Source: Halolactibacillus halophilus
GTDB taxonomy: Bacteria > Bacillota > Bacilli > Bacillales > Amphibacillaceae
DNA length: 64,000 nucleotides
Reading direction: 5' to 3'
Assembly: GCF_900115605.1 (NCBI RefSeq)
Contig: NZ_FOXC01000002.1
Span: 1-64,000, forward strand
Part shown: one piece after another, positions 53,926 through 63,947 of the stretch
How the letters are laid out: every line of letters starts with the position of its first letter
Numbering within the stretch: position 1 is the first letter of the stretch
Made by a program: the position numbers and the translations under genes
Notes under the pieces: generated by a model
The model's database searches: none
Seen by the model: only the letters and a program-made list of their open reading frames with translations
What the model was told of the DNA's origin: nothing

Positions 53926-54509
53926 TATTTCGACTCCTTCATCACATGCCAGTTTTTAATAAAATAATCAAGTCCTGATACAACCGTTAAAATAAGAGCA
54001 ATATACAGTAAGATTGTACCGATCGACACACTTAAATCAAGATAGGAGAACGGAAAGTCATGTAACAATAGAAAGGCAATCGAGACGAGTTGAAACGCTG
54101 TTTTCCATTTCCCCATTTGTCCTGCCGCTAAAACGAGCCCTTCACCCGCAGCAACTAGCCTTAAACCAGTCACCGCAAATTCGCGTGATAGGATAACAAT
54201 CACAAGCCAAGCCGGGGCCATGTTGAGCTCAACAAGTAAAACAAAGGCAGCGGCGACTAATAACTTATCCGCCATGGGATCTAAAAACTTTCCTAAGTTG
54301 GTCACGAGATTATATTTGCGGGCATAAAAACCATCGACCCAGTCTGTTCCTGAGGCAACAATAAATAACAGCGCACTTACGAGATGAACAATGGGTAAGG
54401 TATCCTTACCGATTGAGACATTGCCCCAATCTAACGGTAAAGTCAGTAACAAAATAAAAATTGGGATAAGTAAAATGCGTGAAATAGTAATACGATTAGG
54501 TATATTCAT
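53925..54509 (-). CDS. pgsA: CDP-diacylglycerol-glycerol-3-phosphate phosphatidyltransferase
   Basis: 194 residues, membrane protein with about five helices. The CDP-alcohol transferase signature DWVDGFYARKYNLVTNLGKF, then LDPMADK, has all conserved Asp residues (near 57-85). It makes phosphatidylglycerol phosphate, the precursor of the main anionic lipids and of lipoprotein acylation. Gene order rodZ-pgsA-cinA-recA is conserved in Bacilli. Confidence 0.95.
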   Translation of the reverse strand: MNIPNRITISRILLIPIFILLLTLPLDWGNVSIGKDTLPIVHLVSALLFIVASGTDWVDGFYARKYNLVTNLGKFLDPMADKLLVAAAFVLLVELNMAPAWLVIVILSREFAVTGLRLVAAGEGLVLAAGQMGKWKTAFQLVSIAFLLLHDFPFSYLDLSVSIGTILLYIALILTVVSGLDYFIKNWHVMKESK

Positions 54510-54527
54510 AAAACATCCTCTTTCTTT

Positions 54528-54573
54528 AAATAATTTAACCCTTCTTAAAAGTGAGTGACTGATAAGAAGGGTC
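54528..54573 (-). terminator. Hairpin between rodZ and pgsA
   Basis: ACCCTTCTTA / TAAGAAGGGT, 10-bp perfect stem with a 15-base loop. The tail on the minus strand (TTAAATTATTT) is only moderately T-rich, so it may be a partial terminator. Confidence 0.5.
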
Positions 54574-54579
54574 TACCGG

Positions 54580-55500
54580 TTACGCTTGGTCCGGTTCGTA
54601 AGCATCGTTAAAATAGATCCATACTTCTTGTACCGAACTCATATTCATCTCGCTTGAAAACTCGACTGGTATGCCGTTAATATCAATTGAAATGATACCT
54701 GGTTCACCAAAACGCAAGTAAGTAAAATCCGCACCTGTTAGATCAATCTCAACGGGACCGTTACTTGTCGTTAACATTTGTTCATACAACGATTGTCCTG
54801 AACTGTCTTCAATTTGAAGCCAGTTTTGATTGGTCGTATCGACCGTCAACGTGATCTCATCGGCTTCGGTCACATAATGATAAACAGACGCATTCGTTTG
54901 ATAATCTTTTAATTCAAGAACAGGCTCTGACGTCTCTGGCACTTCAGAGCTATCCTCCTCTGTTGGTAGTTCATCTGTCGTGTTATCATCTGTTGATGTT
55001 GTCTCATCCGTTATCTCAGCGTCATCGCTCCCAGAAGGAATACTTACCTCCTCACCCACAGACGATGGGTTATCTTCCACTGGTGTTGTTGGTGCTGTCT
55101 CATCTGAAGTTAAGACGAACTTATAAATAATAAAACCAATCAAAAACAACAATAATAAAACAAAGATTGTTGGAAGCAACATTTGAAAGGGTGATTTGTT
55201 TTTTACCTTCGCTCGCGTTCGTGACCGTTTTAATGTTGTAAAATCCCGTGTATCCGTCGATAATGTTTCTGGCAATTCGGTTTTGTGTTCATCCATTAAG
55301 TGATGTGAGTCTAATCCAACTGCTTGTGCGTATTCCCTAATAAAAGCTCGCACATAAAAGTTACCAGGTATAAGCGAAAAATCATTTCGCTCAATCGCCT
55401 GGATATGGCGCGCTTGTATTTTCGTTACGCTTTGAATATCTTCAACCGTTAAGCCTTTTTCAAGGCGGCGTTCTTTTAATTGTTCTCCAATCAGCATCAT
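54580..55500 (-). CDS. rodZ: RodZ-type cell-shape protein (YmfM)
   Basis: About 306 residues from ATG 55500 (frame opens at 55566; GGATGGTG lies just before the chosen start). N-terminal helix-turn-helix (LKERRLEKGLTVEDIQSVTK, then IPGNFYVRAFIREYAQAVG), a membrane helix (LLPTIFVLLLLFLIGFIIYKFV), a long Thr/Ser/Glu/Asp linker, and an extracellular DUF4115 beta domain. RodZ links MreB to the elongation machinery. In B. subtilis ymfJ and ymfK lie between ymfI and ymfM; they are absent here. Confidence 0.88.
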   Translation of the reverse strand: MMLIGEQLKERRLEKGLTVEDIQSVTKIQARHIQAIERNDFSLIPGNFYVRAFIREYAQAVGLDSHHLMDEHKTELPETLSTDTRDFTTLKRSRTRAKVKNKSPFQMLLPTIFVLLLLFLIGFIIYKFVLTSDETAPTTPVEDNPSSVGEEVSIPSGSDDAEITDETTSTDDNTTDELPTEEDSSEVPETSEPVLELKDYQTNASVYHYVTEADEITLTVDTTNQNWLQIEDSSGQSLYEQMLTTSNGPVEIDLTGADFTYLRFGEPGIISIDINGIPVEFSSEMNMSSVQEVWIYFNDAYEPDQA

Positions 55501-55611
55501 TAACACCATCCATTTAATAAAATCCGTACGAAATACATACCATCTTCTATAATAAAGGATTTTCAATCAATATGAAAGAGGAGAAAGTGATTTTACGACT
55601 TTTATCTTCGT

Positions 55612-56334
55612 TTAAACGTGCCAACCGCCACTTACACCTAAAACTTCACCTGTCATATAGCTTGACGCATCACTTACTAAAAAAGTGCTCAATTGACTGA
55701 CATCTTCCACTTTACCGAAGCGTTGCAGCGGGATCTCTTCTAAAAGCGCTAATCGTTCTGCTTCTAATAATTGTTCATTCATGCTTGTATCGATAAAACC
55801 AGGCGTAATCGCGTTGATCCGAACGTTATTCGCCCCAACCTCTTTGGCCAAAGCTTTAACGAAGGTAAGTTGCGCCCCCTTGACAGTCGAATAAGCGACT
55901 TCATGACTAGCGCCACATTTTCCCCAAACAGATGAAATAACGAGAATATTTCCAGCACGTTTTTGTAACATGGATGGTAAAAAATATTGGGTGATTTTCC
56001 ATAAAGCTTCAACGTGAACAGCTAGTAACGCGGTCATATCCACTTGTGATAACTCTGTAAATAACCCGTAACTTGCCTGGCCCTGACTAAACACAATAAC
56101 ATCTGGTGTAAACTGGACGTTAGAAAGTAGGTGGTCAACCCCTTCAGAATCTGAAAGATCAGCCTGAATCATTTCAAAGACTGACTCAGTGGGTAATGCG
56201 TTGACAAGCGACTGTATGCCGACAATATTTTTATGGTAATGTAAAGAAAAAGTGTGACCTGTTACGCTTAAATCTTTCACAATCTGCTGGCCAATTGCAC
56301 CACTTGCTCCAACCACTAACACGTGTTTAGTCAT
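55612..56334 (-). CDS. ymfI: SDR-family reductase (YmfI)
   Basis: About 240 residues starting at MTKHVLVVG (ATG 56334, overlapping the stop of the upstream peptidase gene by 8 bp; the longer frame opens at 56406). Cofactor site GASGAIGQQI, then ISSVWGKCG and YSTVKGA (catalytic Ser-Tyr-Lys), and PGFIDTSMN. Member of the 3-oxoacyl-ACP reductase-like dehydrogenases; the substrate of YmfI is not known. Position after ymfF-ymfH is conserved in Bacilli. Confidence 0.85.
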   Translation of the reverse strand: MTKHVLVVGASGAIGQQIVKDLSVTGHTFSLHYHKNIVGIQSLVNALPTESVFEMIQADLSDSEGVDHLLSNVQFTPDVIVFSQGQASYGLFTELSQVDMTALLAVHVEALWKITQYFLPSMLQKRAGNILVISSVWGKCGASHEVAYSTVKGAQLTFVKALAKEVGANNVRINAITPGFIDTSMNEQLLEAERLALLEEIPLQRFGKVEDVSQLSTFLVSDASSYMTGEVLGVSGGWHV

Positions 56335-57619
56335 CTTGTGTCTCTTTCTTGATAAAGAATGAAGCCACATTATCTGATTTAATCCATTGATGCATAAAGG
56401 TTTCAACCTCTTCTTTGGTAATAGCTTCTAACATCGGCAATAACTTAAAGTAATCAATGCCTAAGAAATGATATTGACTGACCGAGTTGGCGATATTAGA
56501 TGTGCTGTTCATTTCACGCATTAAGCCACCAATCATCTTTCGTTTCATGCGCGTGAAGGCCTCATCACTAAACATGTACGTTTTAAATGTATCGAGTTGT
56601 TTTAACACAACTGCTTTAAATTGTTCAACATCGGTTGAATTTGCACCAATAAGTGAAAAAGCAAATGACAGTTGGCGTTCTGTCTCAAACCCTAAACTTC
56701 CGTCAATGAGGTCTAAGTCATACAATTCTTGATAATATGCACCTGATTTCGAATAAAAGTAATCAAGAATCATTTCACTCATCAGTTCTGCTTTAATAAA
56801 GTCCGTTGGTTTTTCTGTCGTTGTCTCTTTAATACCAATCATACATTTTTCAGTCACAACGGGCATATGTAAAACCTCATGATCTTTATTCACATGAGCT
56901 GGCTCCACAACCCTTTCGCGTTTAATTGTTTGGACAGGGTCAAAGGATTTCTGACTTTGATTGTCGCGAATCACTTGAAGCATCTCTTCTGCATCAAAAG
57001 CACCAACTAAACAAAACGTCATATTGGAAGGATGGTAAAACGTATGGTAACACGTATATAAATCATCCTTGGTGATGTTTTGAATCGAATCGACTGTTCC
57101 TGCAATATCAATCTTTACTGGGTGGTTTTCGTACATCGTTTCGATTATACCAAAGAACGCACGCCAATCTGGTTGATCATCATACATTTGTATTTCTTGA
57201 GCAATGATGCCCTTCTCTTTTTCCACCGAGCTTTCTGAAAAATATGGCGCTTGAACAAAATCGAGAAGGATTTCAGTATTTTTCTTTATTTCTGTCGTTG
57301 TTGAAAATAAATAAGCCGTTTTAGTAAACGACGTAAAAGCATTCGCAGATGAACCAAGTGCTGTAAACTCTTGAAAAACGTCATGATCCTCTTTTTCAAA
57401 TAATTTATGTTCCAAAAAGTGCGCAATCCCGTCAGGCACTTGAACCATATTCATCTCACCAAGTGGGACGAATTGATTATCGATTGATCCATAATTTGTC
57501 GTAAACACGCCATACGTTTGTTCTAACTCCGGCTTTGGAACAAGTAAAACTTCGAGTCCATTCGAAAGCGTCTCTTGATAGACCGTTTCATTGATTTGAT
57601 TGTACTGCATTTTCTCCAT
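56327..57619 (-). CDS. ymfH: M16-family metallopeptidase (YmfH)
   Basis: 430 residues with the inverted zinc motif HFLEHKLFE (HxxEH, near residue 67) and the downstream Glu in KEKGIIAQEI. Two pitrilysin halves are present. With its neighbour YmfF it is likely to form a heteromeric peptidase in which YmfH holds the catalytic zinc. Confidence 0.88.
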   Translation of the reverse strand: MEKMQYNQINETVYQETLSNGLEVLLVPKPELEQTYGVFTTNYGSIDNQFVPLGEMNMVQVPDGIAHFLEHKLFEKEDHDVFQEFTALGSSANAFTSFTKTAYLFSTTTEIKKNTEILLDFVQAPYFSESSVEKEKGIIAQEIQMYDDQPDWRAFFGIIETMYENHPVKIDIAGTVDSIQNITKDDLYTCYHTFYHPSNMTFCLVGAFDAEEMLQVIRDNQSQKSFDPVQTIKRERVVEPAHVNKDHEVLHMPVVTEKCMIGIKETTTEKPTDFIKAELMSEMILDYFYSKSGAYYQELYDLDLIDGSLGFETERQLSFAFSLIGANSTDVEQFKAVVLKQLDTFKTYMFSDEAFTRMKRKMIGGLMREMNSTSNIANSVSQYHFLGIDYFKLLPMLEAITKEEVETFMHQWIKSDNVASFFIKKETQDD

Positions 57620-57620
57620 C

Positions 57621-58895
57621 CTATTCGACCCCTTTCTGAGTAAGGAAGTATGTGGTGTCGAGCTCTATGCGGTTGGCTACACGCTCAATTGCGCTCTTTG
57701 TAACAGCATTAATACGTGCGACAAAATCATCCATACTATCTTTCGTGCTGAATTGTTGATTATATAACATTTCAACCATGCCGTAAGCTTCATCTAAGTT
57801 TTCTTTGTATTGATTTGTAATTAATAACTTTGCTTCTGCGATTTGTTCATCAGTGAAGTCACCGGCGCGCATCGCTTCAAGCTGTTCTAAAATAATTTTT
57901 TTCGCCTTTTTAAAGTCTGCTGGCGCAATCCCACTGAATACAAATAATAACCCCTTATGACTTTCAAACCGAGAAGCTGCATAATAAGCTAAACTATTTT
58001 TCTCCCGCACATTAATAAACAGTTTTGAACTTGGAAAACCACCAAAAATCGCATTAAAGACATGTAGTGCTGGATAATCATCATCACTATAATGTGTATG
58101 GGTTCTAAATCCAAAATGCAGCTTCCCCTGTTGAAGCGATTCTTCTTCAATAATTTCTTTCGGTTTTGTCACTGTTTTCTCTTCTGCTTGCATGCTAGCA
58201 ATCGGTCCATTGGTTGCTCGCTCAATGTATTGGTCAAACAATGCTTCGACATTAAGTTCAGATAAGTCCCCAATTACATAAATATCTAATGGTTCCTTTT
58301 TAATCACTTGTTCATAATAATTATACAAGCTTTCAGAGGTAATCGCATCAAAGTCTTCTGGATAACCATGCACATGTGTTTTATAGACTTCTCCCTCACA
58401 CATTTCTTCGATGAGACGCATGTTTGCCAGTTGCATTTTATTGTCTTTAATACTTTCAATTTTTTGACCGAGTGATTGTTTTTCCCTAGCAATAATTTTC
58501 GGGTCAAAACCGTTGTCCAACACTTTTGGAGCAAAGAGTGCTTCATTAAAAAATTGTACAGCTTCTGCTAAAATCGGTTCATCCGTTGATAAGTAAGAAG
58601 GATTGACTACCGACATCCGCGCCGTAATAATGTGCATCTCTCCCTTTTTACTCCCATCCATTGAAAAAGTTGAACCGTATAGATCATCTAACTTTTGACG
58701 AAAAGCGTTAGCGGTTGGATAATTCTTTGTCGCTTGTTGCATCACAAACGGCAACAATGCACGTTTGGTGACATGCTCTCGTGAAAGGGGGGAAATAAAC
58801 TTTGCCACAAAATGTAACGTTTTAAATTTATTCGATTGAATCATATGTAGCCGATACCCTTGTCGATTAATAATCGTTTCTTGTGTTTGTAACAT
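57621..58895 (-). CDS. ymfF: M16-family peptidase-like protein (YmfF), no zinc motif
   Basis: About 424 residues from ATG 58895, which has AGGAGG 7 bases upstream (the frame opens at 58919). It has the M16 fold pattern, with LRKLDDLYGSTF-like (FRQKLDDLYGSTFSMDG) and NVREKNSLAYYAASRFE blocks, but no HxxEH. This fits the substrate-binding partner of a two-subunit M16 enzyme (R/Y pair in the C-terminal half). One base separates it from ymfH. Confidence 0.85.
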   Translation of the reverse strand: MLQTQETIINRQGYRLHMIQSNKFKTLHFVAKFISPLSREHVTKRALLPFVMQQATKNYPTANAFRQKLDDLYGSTFSMDGSKKGEMHIITARMSVVNPSYLSTDEPILAEAVQFFNEALFAPKVLDNGFDPKIIAREKQSLGQKIESIKDNKMQLANMRLIEEMCEGEVYKTHVHGYPEDFDAITSESLYNYYEQVIKKEPLDIYVIGDLSELNVEALFDQYIERATNGPIASMQAEEKTVTKPKEIIEEESLQQGKLHFGFRTHTHYSDDDYPALHVFNAIFGGFPSSKLFINVREKNSLAYYAASRFESHKGLLFVFSGIAPADFKKAKKIILEQLEAMRAGDFTDEQIAEAKLLITNQYKENLDEAYGMVEMLYNQQFSTKDSMDDFVARINAVTKSAIERVANRIELDTTYFLTQKGVE

Positions 58896-59029
58896 ATTCG
58901 TACCTCCTAGTGTATTCACTGTCCGTTTATATTATAAATGTAAAATCATAACGTTATTCATTTTACACTACCCATCATTTCCTAGCAATCATAAGGCAAT
59001 ATAACAAGGGTTTAATTCGTCTGCCCACC

Positions 59030-59083
59030 AAAAATAAAAAAACCTTCACCAGGACAGAAATAATCTGATCCAGTGAAGGTTTA
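59030..59083 (-). terminator. nup operon terminator
   Basis: AACCTTCAC / GTGAAGGTT stem with a 23-base loop, followed on the minus strand by T7. It closes the ABC transporter operon. Confidence 0.75.
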
Positions 59084-59101
59084 AATTGACATGTATTAAT
59101 A

Positions 59102-60058
59102 TTAATTACCCTTGATATAAGTAATACCGAGTTTCTTAGGCGCTTCAGAGCGTCCGATTAAACCAACTAAGATCAAGATCGTTAGTAAGTACGGCAATAC
59201 TTGTAACCAGATATTCGGGATATCTTGGATAACCGGAATATAACTACCCACACGAGATAAACTTTGTGCAAAACCGAAGAATACGGCTGCACCCATTGCT
59301 CCAAGTGGATTCCACTTACCAAAGATCATCGCTGCCATCGCAATGAAACCTTGACCAGCTACAGTTAAAATACCAAATTCATTGTGAATCGCTTGTGCTT
59401 GAATCGCACCACCAATACCACCAAGTAAACCTGAGATCATTACACCGTAATATTTAAAACGAAGAACGTTAATTCCTAATGTTTCGGCTGCTTGAGGGTG
59501 TTCACCGACAGAGCGCAATCTTAAGCCAAAGCGTGTTTTAAATAAGACAACCCAAGCAATACCAGCTACAAGAATCCCTAAGTAGGCTGGACCTGACGTA
59601 TTTTCAAAGAAGATCGGGCCAATGACCGGAATATTTTGTAACCCCAAAATGTTTGAACGACCAAACGAACGCGCTAATGGACCAGTTTGTGCCGCATCAA
59701 AAATAATTTTTGTTAAAAACACCGCTAAGGCAGGTGCTGCTAAGTTAATAACCGTACCAGATACGATATGATCAGCACGTAGATTAATTGTCGCAACAGC
59801 GTGAATGAGTGAAAAGAGAACCCCGATTAAACCACCCGCTAAAAGACCTAACCACGGTGTCAAACCACCAAAAGTATCAAACATAAGTAAGTTAAAGACC
59901 GCCGACATAAAGGCACCCATAACCATAATACCTTCAAGACCAATATTGACAACACCACTTCGTTCTGAGAATGTACCGCCTAAGGCAGTGAAAATGAGCG
60001 GAGCGGCATACATTAATGAACTAGAAACAATTAATTGTAGTAAGACTAAAATATCCAT
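59102..60058 (-). CDS. nupQ: Nucleoside-type ABC transporter permease (NupQ-like)
   Basis: 318 residues, about nine membrane helices, of the BPD_transp_2/BMP-associated type (SERSGVVNIGLEGIMVMGAF, GANPLGINV-like GEHPQAAETLGINVLRFKYY). Second permease of the four-gene operon that corresponds to B. subtilis nupNOPQ (yufNOPQ), which imports guanosine and other nucleosides. Two bp separate it from the first permease gene. Confidence 0.88.
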   Translation of the reverse strand: MDILVLLQLIVSSSLMYAAPLIFTALGGTFSERSGVVNIGLEGIMVMGAFMSAVFNLLMFDTFGGLTPWLGLLAGGLIGVLFSLIHAVATINLRADHIVSGTVINLAAPALAVFLTKIIFDAAQTGPLARSFGRSNILGLQNIPVIGPIFFENTSGPAYLGILVAGIAWVVLFKTRFGLRLRSVGEHPQAAETLGINVLRFKYYGVMISGLLGGIGGAIQAQAIHNEFGILTVAGQGFIAMAAMIFGKWNPLGAMGAAVFFGFAQSLSRVGSYIPVIQDIPNIWLQVLPYLLTILILVGLIGRSEAPKKLGITYIKGN

Positions 60059-60060
60059 GC

Positions 60061-61137
60061 CTATTCTCCTTCCTGGACAGCTTGTGTCTTCTTATTATTT
60101 AGTTTATTCATAAAGAAGCGAATAATATAATTGGCACCTACAAAGAAAATTATGGCAGCGGTTACAATAGATGCCATTTCATCAGGGACGCCTGCACCAT
60201 TCGGTAAGAAGCCTGCACCGATTTCTAATACACCAAATAGAATTGATGAGAAGAAGATTCCGATAGGGTTACCAAGTCCAAGTAAGGCAACAGCAATACC
60301 ATTAAAACCAGCAGTAGGAAGCCCACTTTGCGTAAATAAGTTACCAAAAGTTCCTAAACCGTGAATCGCACCACCAAGACCAGCTAAACCACCACTGATG
60401 AGCATTGATAAAATAATATTTTTAGTCGCACTCATACCAGCATATGTTGATGCATGTGGATTGAGACCAACGGCACGCACTTCAAAACCTGCGGTTGTTT
60501 TTGTCATAAAGATCCAATAAAGAAATACCACAACCATTGCGATAAAAATACCAACATTTAAACGCGAACCAGCTGTCAGTTCAGTTAACCAGCCAATAGA
60601 CAGGTTAGCATTTTCACTCACACGTTCCGTTGTATTACCAGTACCTAATACATTTAAAATTAGATAATTTGTTAAGTGAAGCGCTGTATAATTTAACATA
60701 ATTGTCACGATTACTTCACTTGTACCAAAGTAAGCTCTTAAAGCACCCGCAACACCAGCCCAAACAGCACCGGCAAAAATGGCTGCTGCAATACTCATTG
60801 TGACCAGCATTAAACGCGGTAAATCTGGAAACGCTAAAGCGACCCAAATCGATGCTGTCCAACCAACGAGTAGTTGACCAGCCACCCCGATATTAAAGAA
60901 GCCCGCTTTAAAGGCAATCGAAAAACCTAAACCAGTGAAAGTTAAAATTGTTGCTGCCCGTAAAGCTTCACCTAAGAAATAAGGGCTGCCAAATACGCCT
61001 GAAATCATGGCATTATACGCTGTGATTGGATTGAATCCAAACGCTAACATTAATAATGCCCCAAAGATTAATCCGAGAAAAATCGAAAAAATCGGAACAA
61101 GTAAATTATTTAAACGATCTTTATTCATTGTTAACAA
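60061..61137 (-). CDS. nupP: Nucleoside-type ABC transporter permease (NupP-like)
   Basis: 358 residues, about nine to ten membrane helices. The conserved FKAGFFNIGVAGQLLVGWTA and the coupling-loop pattern VRAVGLNPHASTYAGMSATK mark the larger permease of BMP-family transporters. It pairs with the second permease encoded downstream. Confidence 0.88.
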   Translation of the reverse strand: MLTMNKDRLNNLLVPIFSIFLGLIFGALLMLAFGFNPITAYNAMISGVFGSPYFLGEALRAATILTFTGLGFSIAFKAGFFNIGVAGQLLVGWTASIWVALAFPDLPRLMLVTMSIAAAIFAGAVWAGVAGALRAYFGTSEVIVTIMLNYTALHLTNYLILNVLGTGNTTERVSENANLSIGWLTELTAGSRLNVGIFIAMVVVFLYWIFMTKTTAGFEVRAVGLNPHASTYAGMSATKNIILSMLISGGLAGLGGAIHGLGTFGNLFTQSGLPTAGFNGIAVALLGLGNPIGIFFSSILFGVLEIGAGFLPNGAGVPDEMASIVTAAIIFFVGANYIIRFFMNKLNNKKTQAVQEGE

Positions 61138-61153
61138 TTGTCTCCCTCTCCTT

Positions 61154-62704
61154 TCATTCTGCCGTTACTGTTTCAGCACTTGCTCTATTTTTATCAACAC
61201 CAGCCATTAATAGACCGAGTTCTTGCTCAGTTGTTTCTTTTGCATCAACGACGGCAATAATACGACCATCATACATAACCGCAATACGGTCTGATACATT
61301 CATGATTTCATCTAATTCATAGCTCATTAATAAAACAGCCCGACCTTTATCGCGTTGTTCTACTAAACGCTTGTGAATATATTCAATCGCACCAACGTCT
61401 AAACCACGTGTTGGTTGTGCAGCAATAAGGAAATCTGGATCACGAGCAATTTCACGTGCAATAATCGCTTTTTGTTGATTACCACCAGACAATGATGAGG
61501 CTGAGTGCACTTCACTCGGCGTTCTAACATCAAACTCTTCGATCAGTTTTTTCGCATACGATTTAATTTCTTTATAATTTAAGAAGCCATGATTACTGAA
61601 TGGTTTTTGATAATAAGTCTGCAAGGCAATGTTCTCTTCTAATGTCATCGGTAAAACAAGACCAAATTTGTGACGATCTTCCGGAATATGTCCAAGGCCT
61701 GATTCAGTGATCATTCTCGGCTTTTTATTCGTAATATTTTTACCGTTTAGAGTAATCTTACCAGATGCTGATTTCATTAACCCAGTTATCGCCGAAATAA
61801 GTTGTGATTGACCGTTACCATCAACACCAGCTATACCTAATACCTCACCAGCTTTTACTTCAAAACTAACGTTTTTAACGGCGTCATACCCTCGCGATTC
61901 TTTGACCGTTAAGTTTTCAACTTTAAGTACAGCTTCTTTCGGTTCCGCGGGTTTTTTGTCTACTGTAAAAGAGACTGAACGTCCAACCATCATATCCGCA
62001 AGTTCTTGTTGCGACGTTTCCCTTACATTCACGGTGTCAATACTTTTACCACGACGAATAACCGTACAACGATCCGCTACTTGTTTAATTTCATCTAGTT
62101 TGTGTGTAATAAGAATAATAGACTTACCTTCACTTACAAGTTTACGCATAATACTCATTAATTCTTGAATTTCTTGTGGAGTTAACACACCGGTAGGTTC
62201 ATCAAAAATTAGAATATCTGCTCCACGATAAAGTGTTTTTAAAATTTCCACGCGTTGTTGCATACCAACTGTAATATTTTCCACAAGTTTCTTCGGATCA
62301 ACACTTAACCCGTATCGATCTGATAATTCTTGTACTTGTTTATTAGCAGTGTCTTTATCCATAAAGCCAAAACGATGTTCTTCTTTACCAAGAACGATGT
62401 TTTCTGTTACAGAAAACTTTTCCACTAACATAAAGTGTTGGTGAACCATTCCGATTCCTAAGTCATTCGCAACGTTAGGAGAAGAGATGGAAACATCTTG
62501 ACCATTTACCCGTATCTGCCCTGATGTTGGTGTTAACAAACCTGAGAGCATATTCATTAGTGTCGATTTTCCTGCACCGTTTTCGCCTAATAAAGCATGT
62601 ATTTCACCTTTTTTTACATCTAAGTGAATATTGTCATTCGCTTTAAATTCACCAAATTTCTTTGTGATGCCGATCATTTCAATAACTTTTTCTGATTGTA
62701 CCAC
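61154..62704 (-). CDS. nupO: Nucleoside-type ABC transporter ATPase with two domains (NupO-like)
   Basis: 516 residues with two ABC cassettes. Domain 1 has Walker A GENGAGKST (near 39) and Walker B DILIFDEPT; domain 2 (from about 265) has a degenerate Walker A GVDGNGQSQ, signature SLSGGNQQK and Walker B-like DFLIAAQPTRG, in which the catalytic Glu is replaced. This asymmetry is typical for sugar and nucleoside importers with fused ATPases. Confidence 0.92.
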   Translation of the reverse strand: MVQSEKVIEMIGITKKFGEFKANDNIHLDVKKGEIHALLGENGAGKSTLMNMLSGLLTPTSGQIRVNGQDVSISSPNVANDLGIGMVHQHFMLVEKFSVTENIVLGKEEHRFGFMDKDTANKQVQELSDRYGLSVDPKKLVENITVGMQQRVEILKTLYRGADILIFDEPTGVLTPQEIQELMSIMRKLVSEGKSIILITHKLDEIKQVADRCTVIRRGKSIDTVNVRETSQQELADMMVGRSVSFTVDKKPAEPKEAVLKVENLTVKESRGYDAVKNVSFEVKAGEVLGIAGVDGNGQSQLISAITGLMKSASGKITLNGKNITNKKPRMITESGLGHIPEDRHKFGLVLPMTLEENIALQTYYQKPFSNHGFLNYKEIKSYAKKLIEEFDVRTPSEVHSASSLSGGNQQKAIIAREIARDPDFLIAAQPTRGLDVGAIEYIHKRLVEQRDKGRAVLLMSYELDEIMNVSDRIAVMYDGRIIAVVDAKETTEQELGLLMAGVDKNRASAETVTAE

Positions 62705-62775
62705 TTGAAATCCCTCCCAATCTTTCTATCAGTCTTTCATTATTCATCATCATTACCATTAATGGGGTGTGATTA

Positions 62776-62811
62776 TATAAGTGAGCGCTAACCTGATGAT
62801 TAGCGCTCACT
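62776..62811 (-). terminator. Hairpin between nupN and nupO
   Basis: GTGAGCGCTAA / TTAGCGCTCAC, 11-bp perfect stem with an 8-base loop and a weak TTATATAAT tail. It probably works as an mRNA stabiliser or partial terminator that lets the binding protein be made in excess over the transporter. Confidence 0.5.
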
Positions 62812-62822
62812 GAAATCAAATC

Positions 62823-63947
62823 TTATTGTTCAGTGTAAGTAAACTCAGGTACTTCAATTGTTCCGTCAACAACTTCAGCACGCGCTGTTTCAACAGCTTC
62901 CCATGCTTCGTCTGACATGTTACCACGAACAACATCAACACCATCTTCAGCTAATCCGTAAGCGATGTTTTCACCGCCAGGGAATCCTTCTTCAATTGTA
63001 AGGTTCGTTGCGTTAACAATCGCGTCACCAACACCTTTAATTGTAGATGTTAACGTGAAGTTTCCGCCTTCCCAATCACCTTCAGCTTCTTGGTCACGGT
63101 CAACACCAATAACCCAAATTTGGTTATCTGGATCTGACTCTAAACGGTTTCTTGCTTCAGTGAATACACCGTTACCTACAGCACCAGCTGCGTGGTAAAC
63201 AACGTCAGCGCCATTAGTATACATTGCAGCTGCAATTTGTTGACCAATACCAGCGTCTGCAAATGAGTTAGCATACTGAACGTCTACTTCAATGCTGTCA
63301 TCAACGTGAGCAACACCAGCTTCAAAACCAGTTTGGAAACGGTCAATAACCGCACCTTTTTGACCACCGACAAATCCAACTTTACCTGACTCAGTTGTAT
63401 GAGCGGCTGCAACACCTGCTAAGAATGCTGCTTCGTTATCACGGAAAGTTAAAGAGATAACATTTTCAACATCTGATACAGAGTCAACTAAACCAAAGTG
63501 TTGATCTGGATTAAGTTTTGCTACATCTTCAACAGCTTCTTGAAGTAAGTAACCAATACCGTAAATGATATCATAACCTTCAGCTAATGCTTGGTTGAAG
63601 TTAGGAATAAAGTCTGCAGAGTCATTTGATTGGTAGTAAGCGTATTGGTCATCTCCAGCACCAACTTCTTCACCCCAAGTTTGCATACCTTCCCAAGCTG
63701 ATTGGTTGAATGAACGGTCATCTACACCGCCTTCATCTGTAACCATTGCGATTTTAAACTCAGTTGATGCGCCTTCGTCACTTGAATCTTCATCATCAGT
63801 GCCTTCGTCACCTGTAGCATCTTCATTTTGCTCTGTGTCTTGATCTGTTTGATCGTCAGTTGACTCATCATCAGTTGAGCCACAAGCACCAAGTACTAAT
63901 ACAGCTGCGAATAAGACTGACAAGATTAACAATAATTTGTTCTTCAT
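62823..63947 (-). CDS. nupN: BMP-family substrate-binding lipoprotein (NupN-like)
   Basis: 374 residues: signal peptide with lipobox VLGAC (Cys21), an acidic low-complexity linker (to about 65), and a periplasmic-binding-type domain of the Bmp/Med family (FKIAMVTDEGGVDDRSFNQSA, YANSFADAGIGQQIAAAMY, ADVVYHAAGAVGNGVF, VIGVDRDQE). It binds nucleosides outside the membrane for the downstream transporter. GGGGGTAAC lies before the ATG. The promoter region runs off the window. Confidence 0.92.
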   Translation of the reverse strand: MKNKLLLILSVLFAAVLVLGACGSTDDESTDDQTDQDTEQNEDATGDEGTDDEDSSDEGASTEFKIAMVTDEGGVDDRSFNQSAWEGMQTWGEEVGAGDDQYAYYQSNDSADFIPNFNQALAEGYDIIYGIGYLLQEAVEDVAKLNPDQHFGLVDSVSDVENVISLTFRDNEAAFLAGVAAAHTTESGKVGFVGGQKGAVIDRFQTGFEAGVAHVDDSIEVDVQYANSFADAGIGQQIAAAMYTNGADVVYHAAGAVGNGVFTEARNRLESDPDNQIWVIGVDRDQEAEGDWEGGNFTLTSTIKGVGDAIVNATNLTIEEGFPGGENIAYGLAEDGVDVVRGNMSDEAWEAVETARAEVVDGTIEVPEFTYTEQ

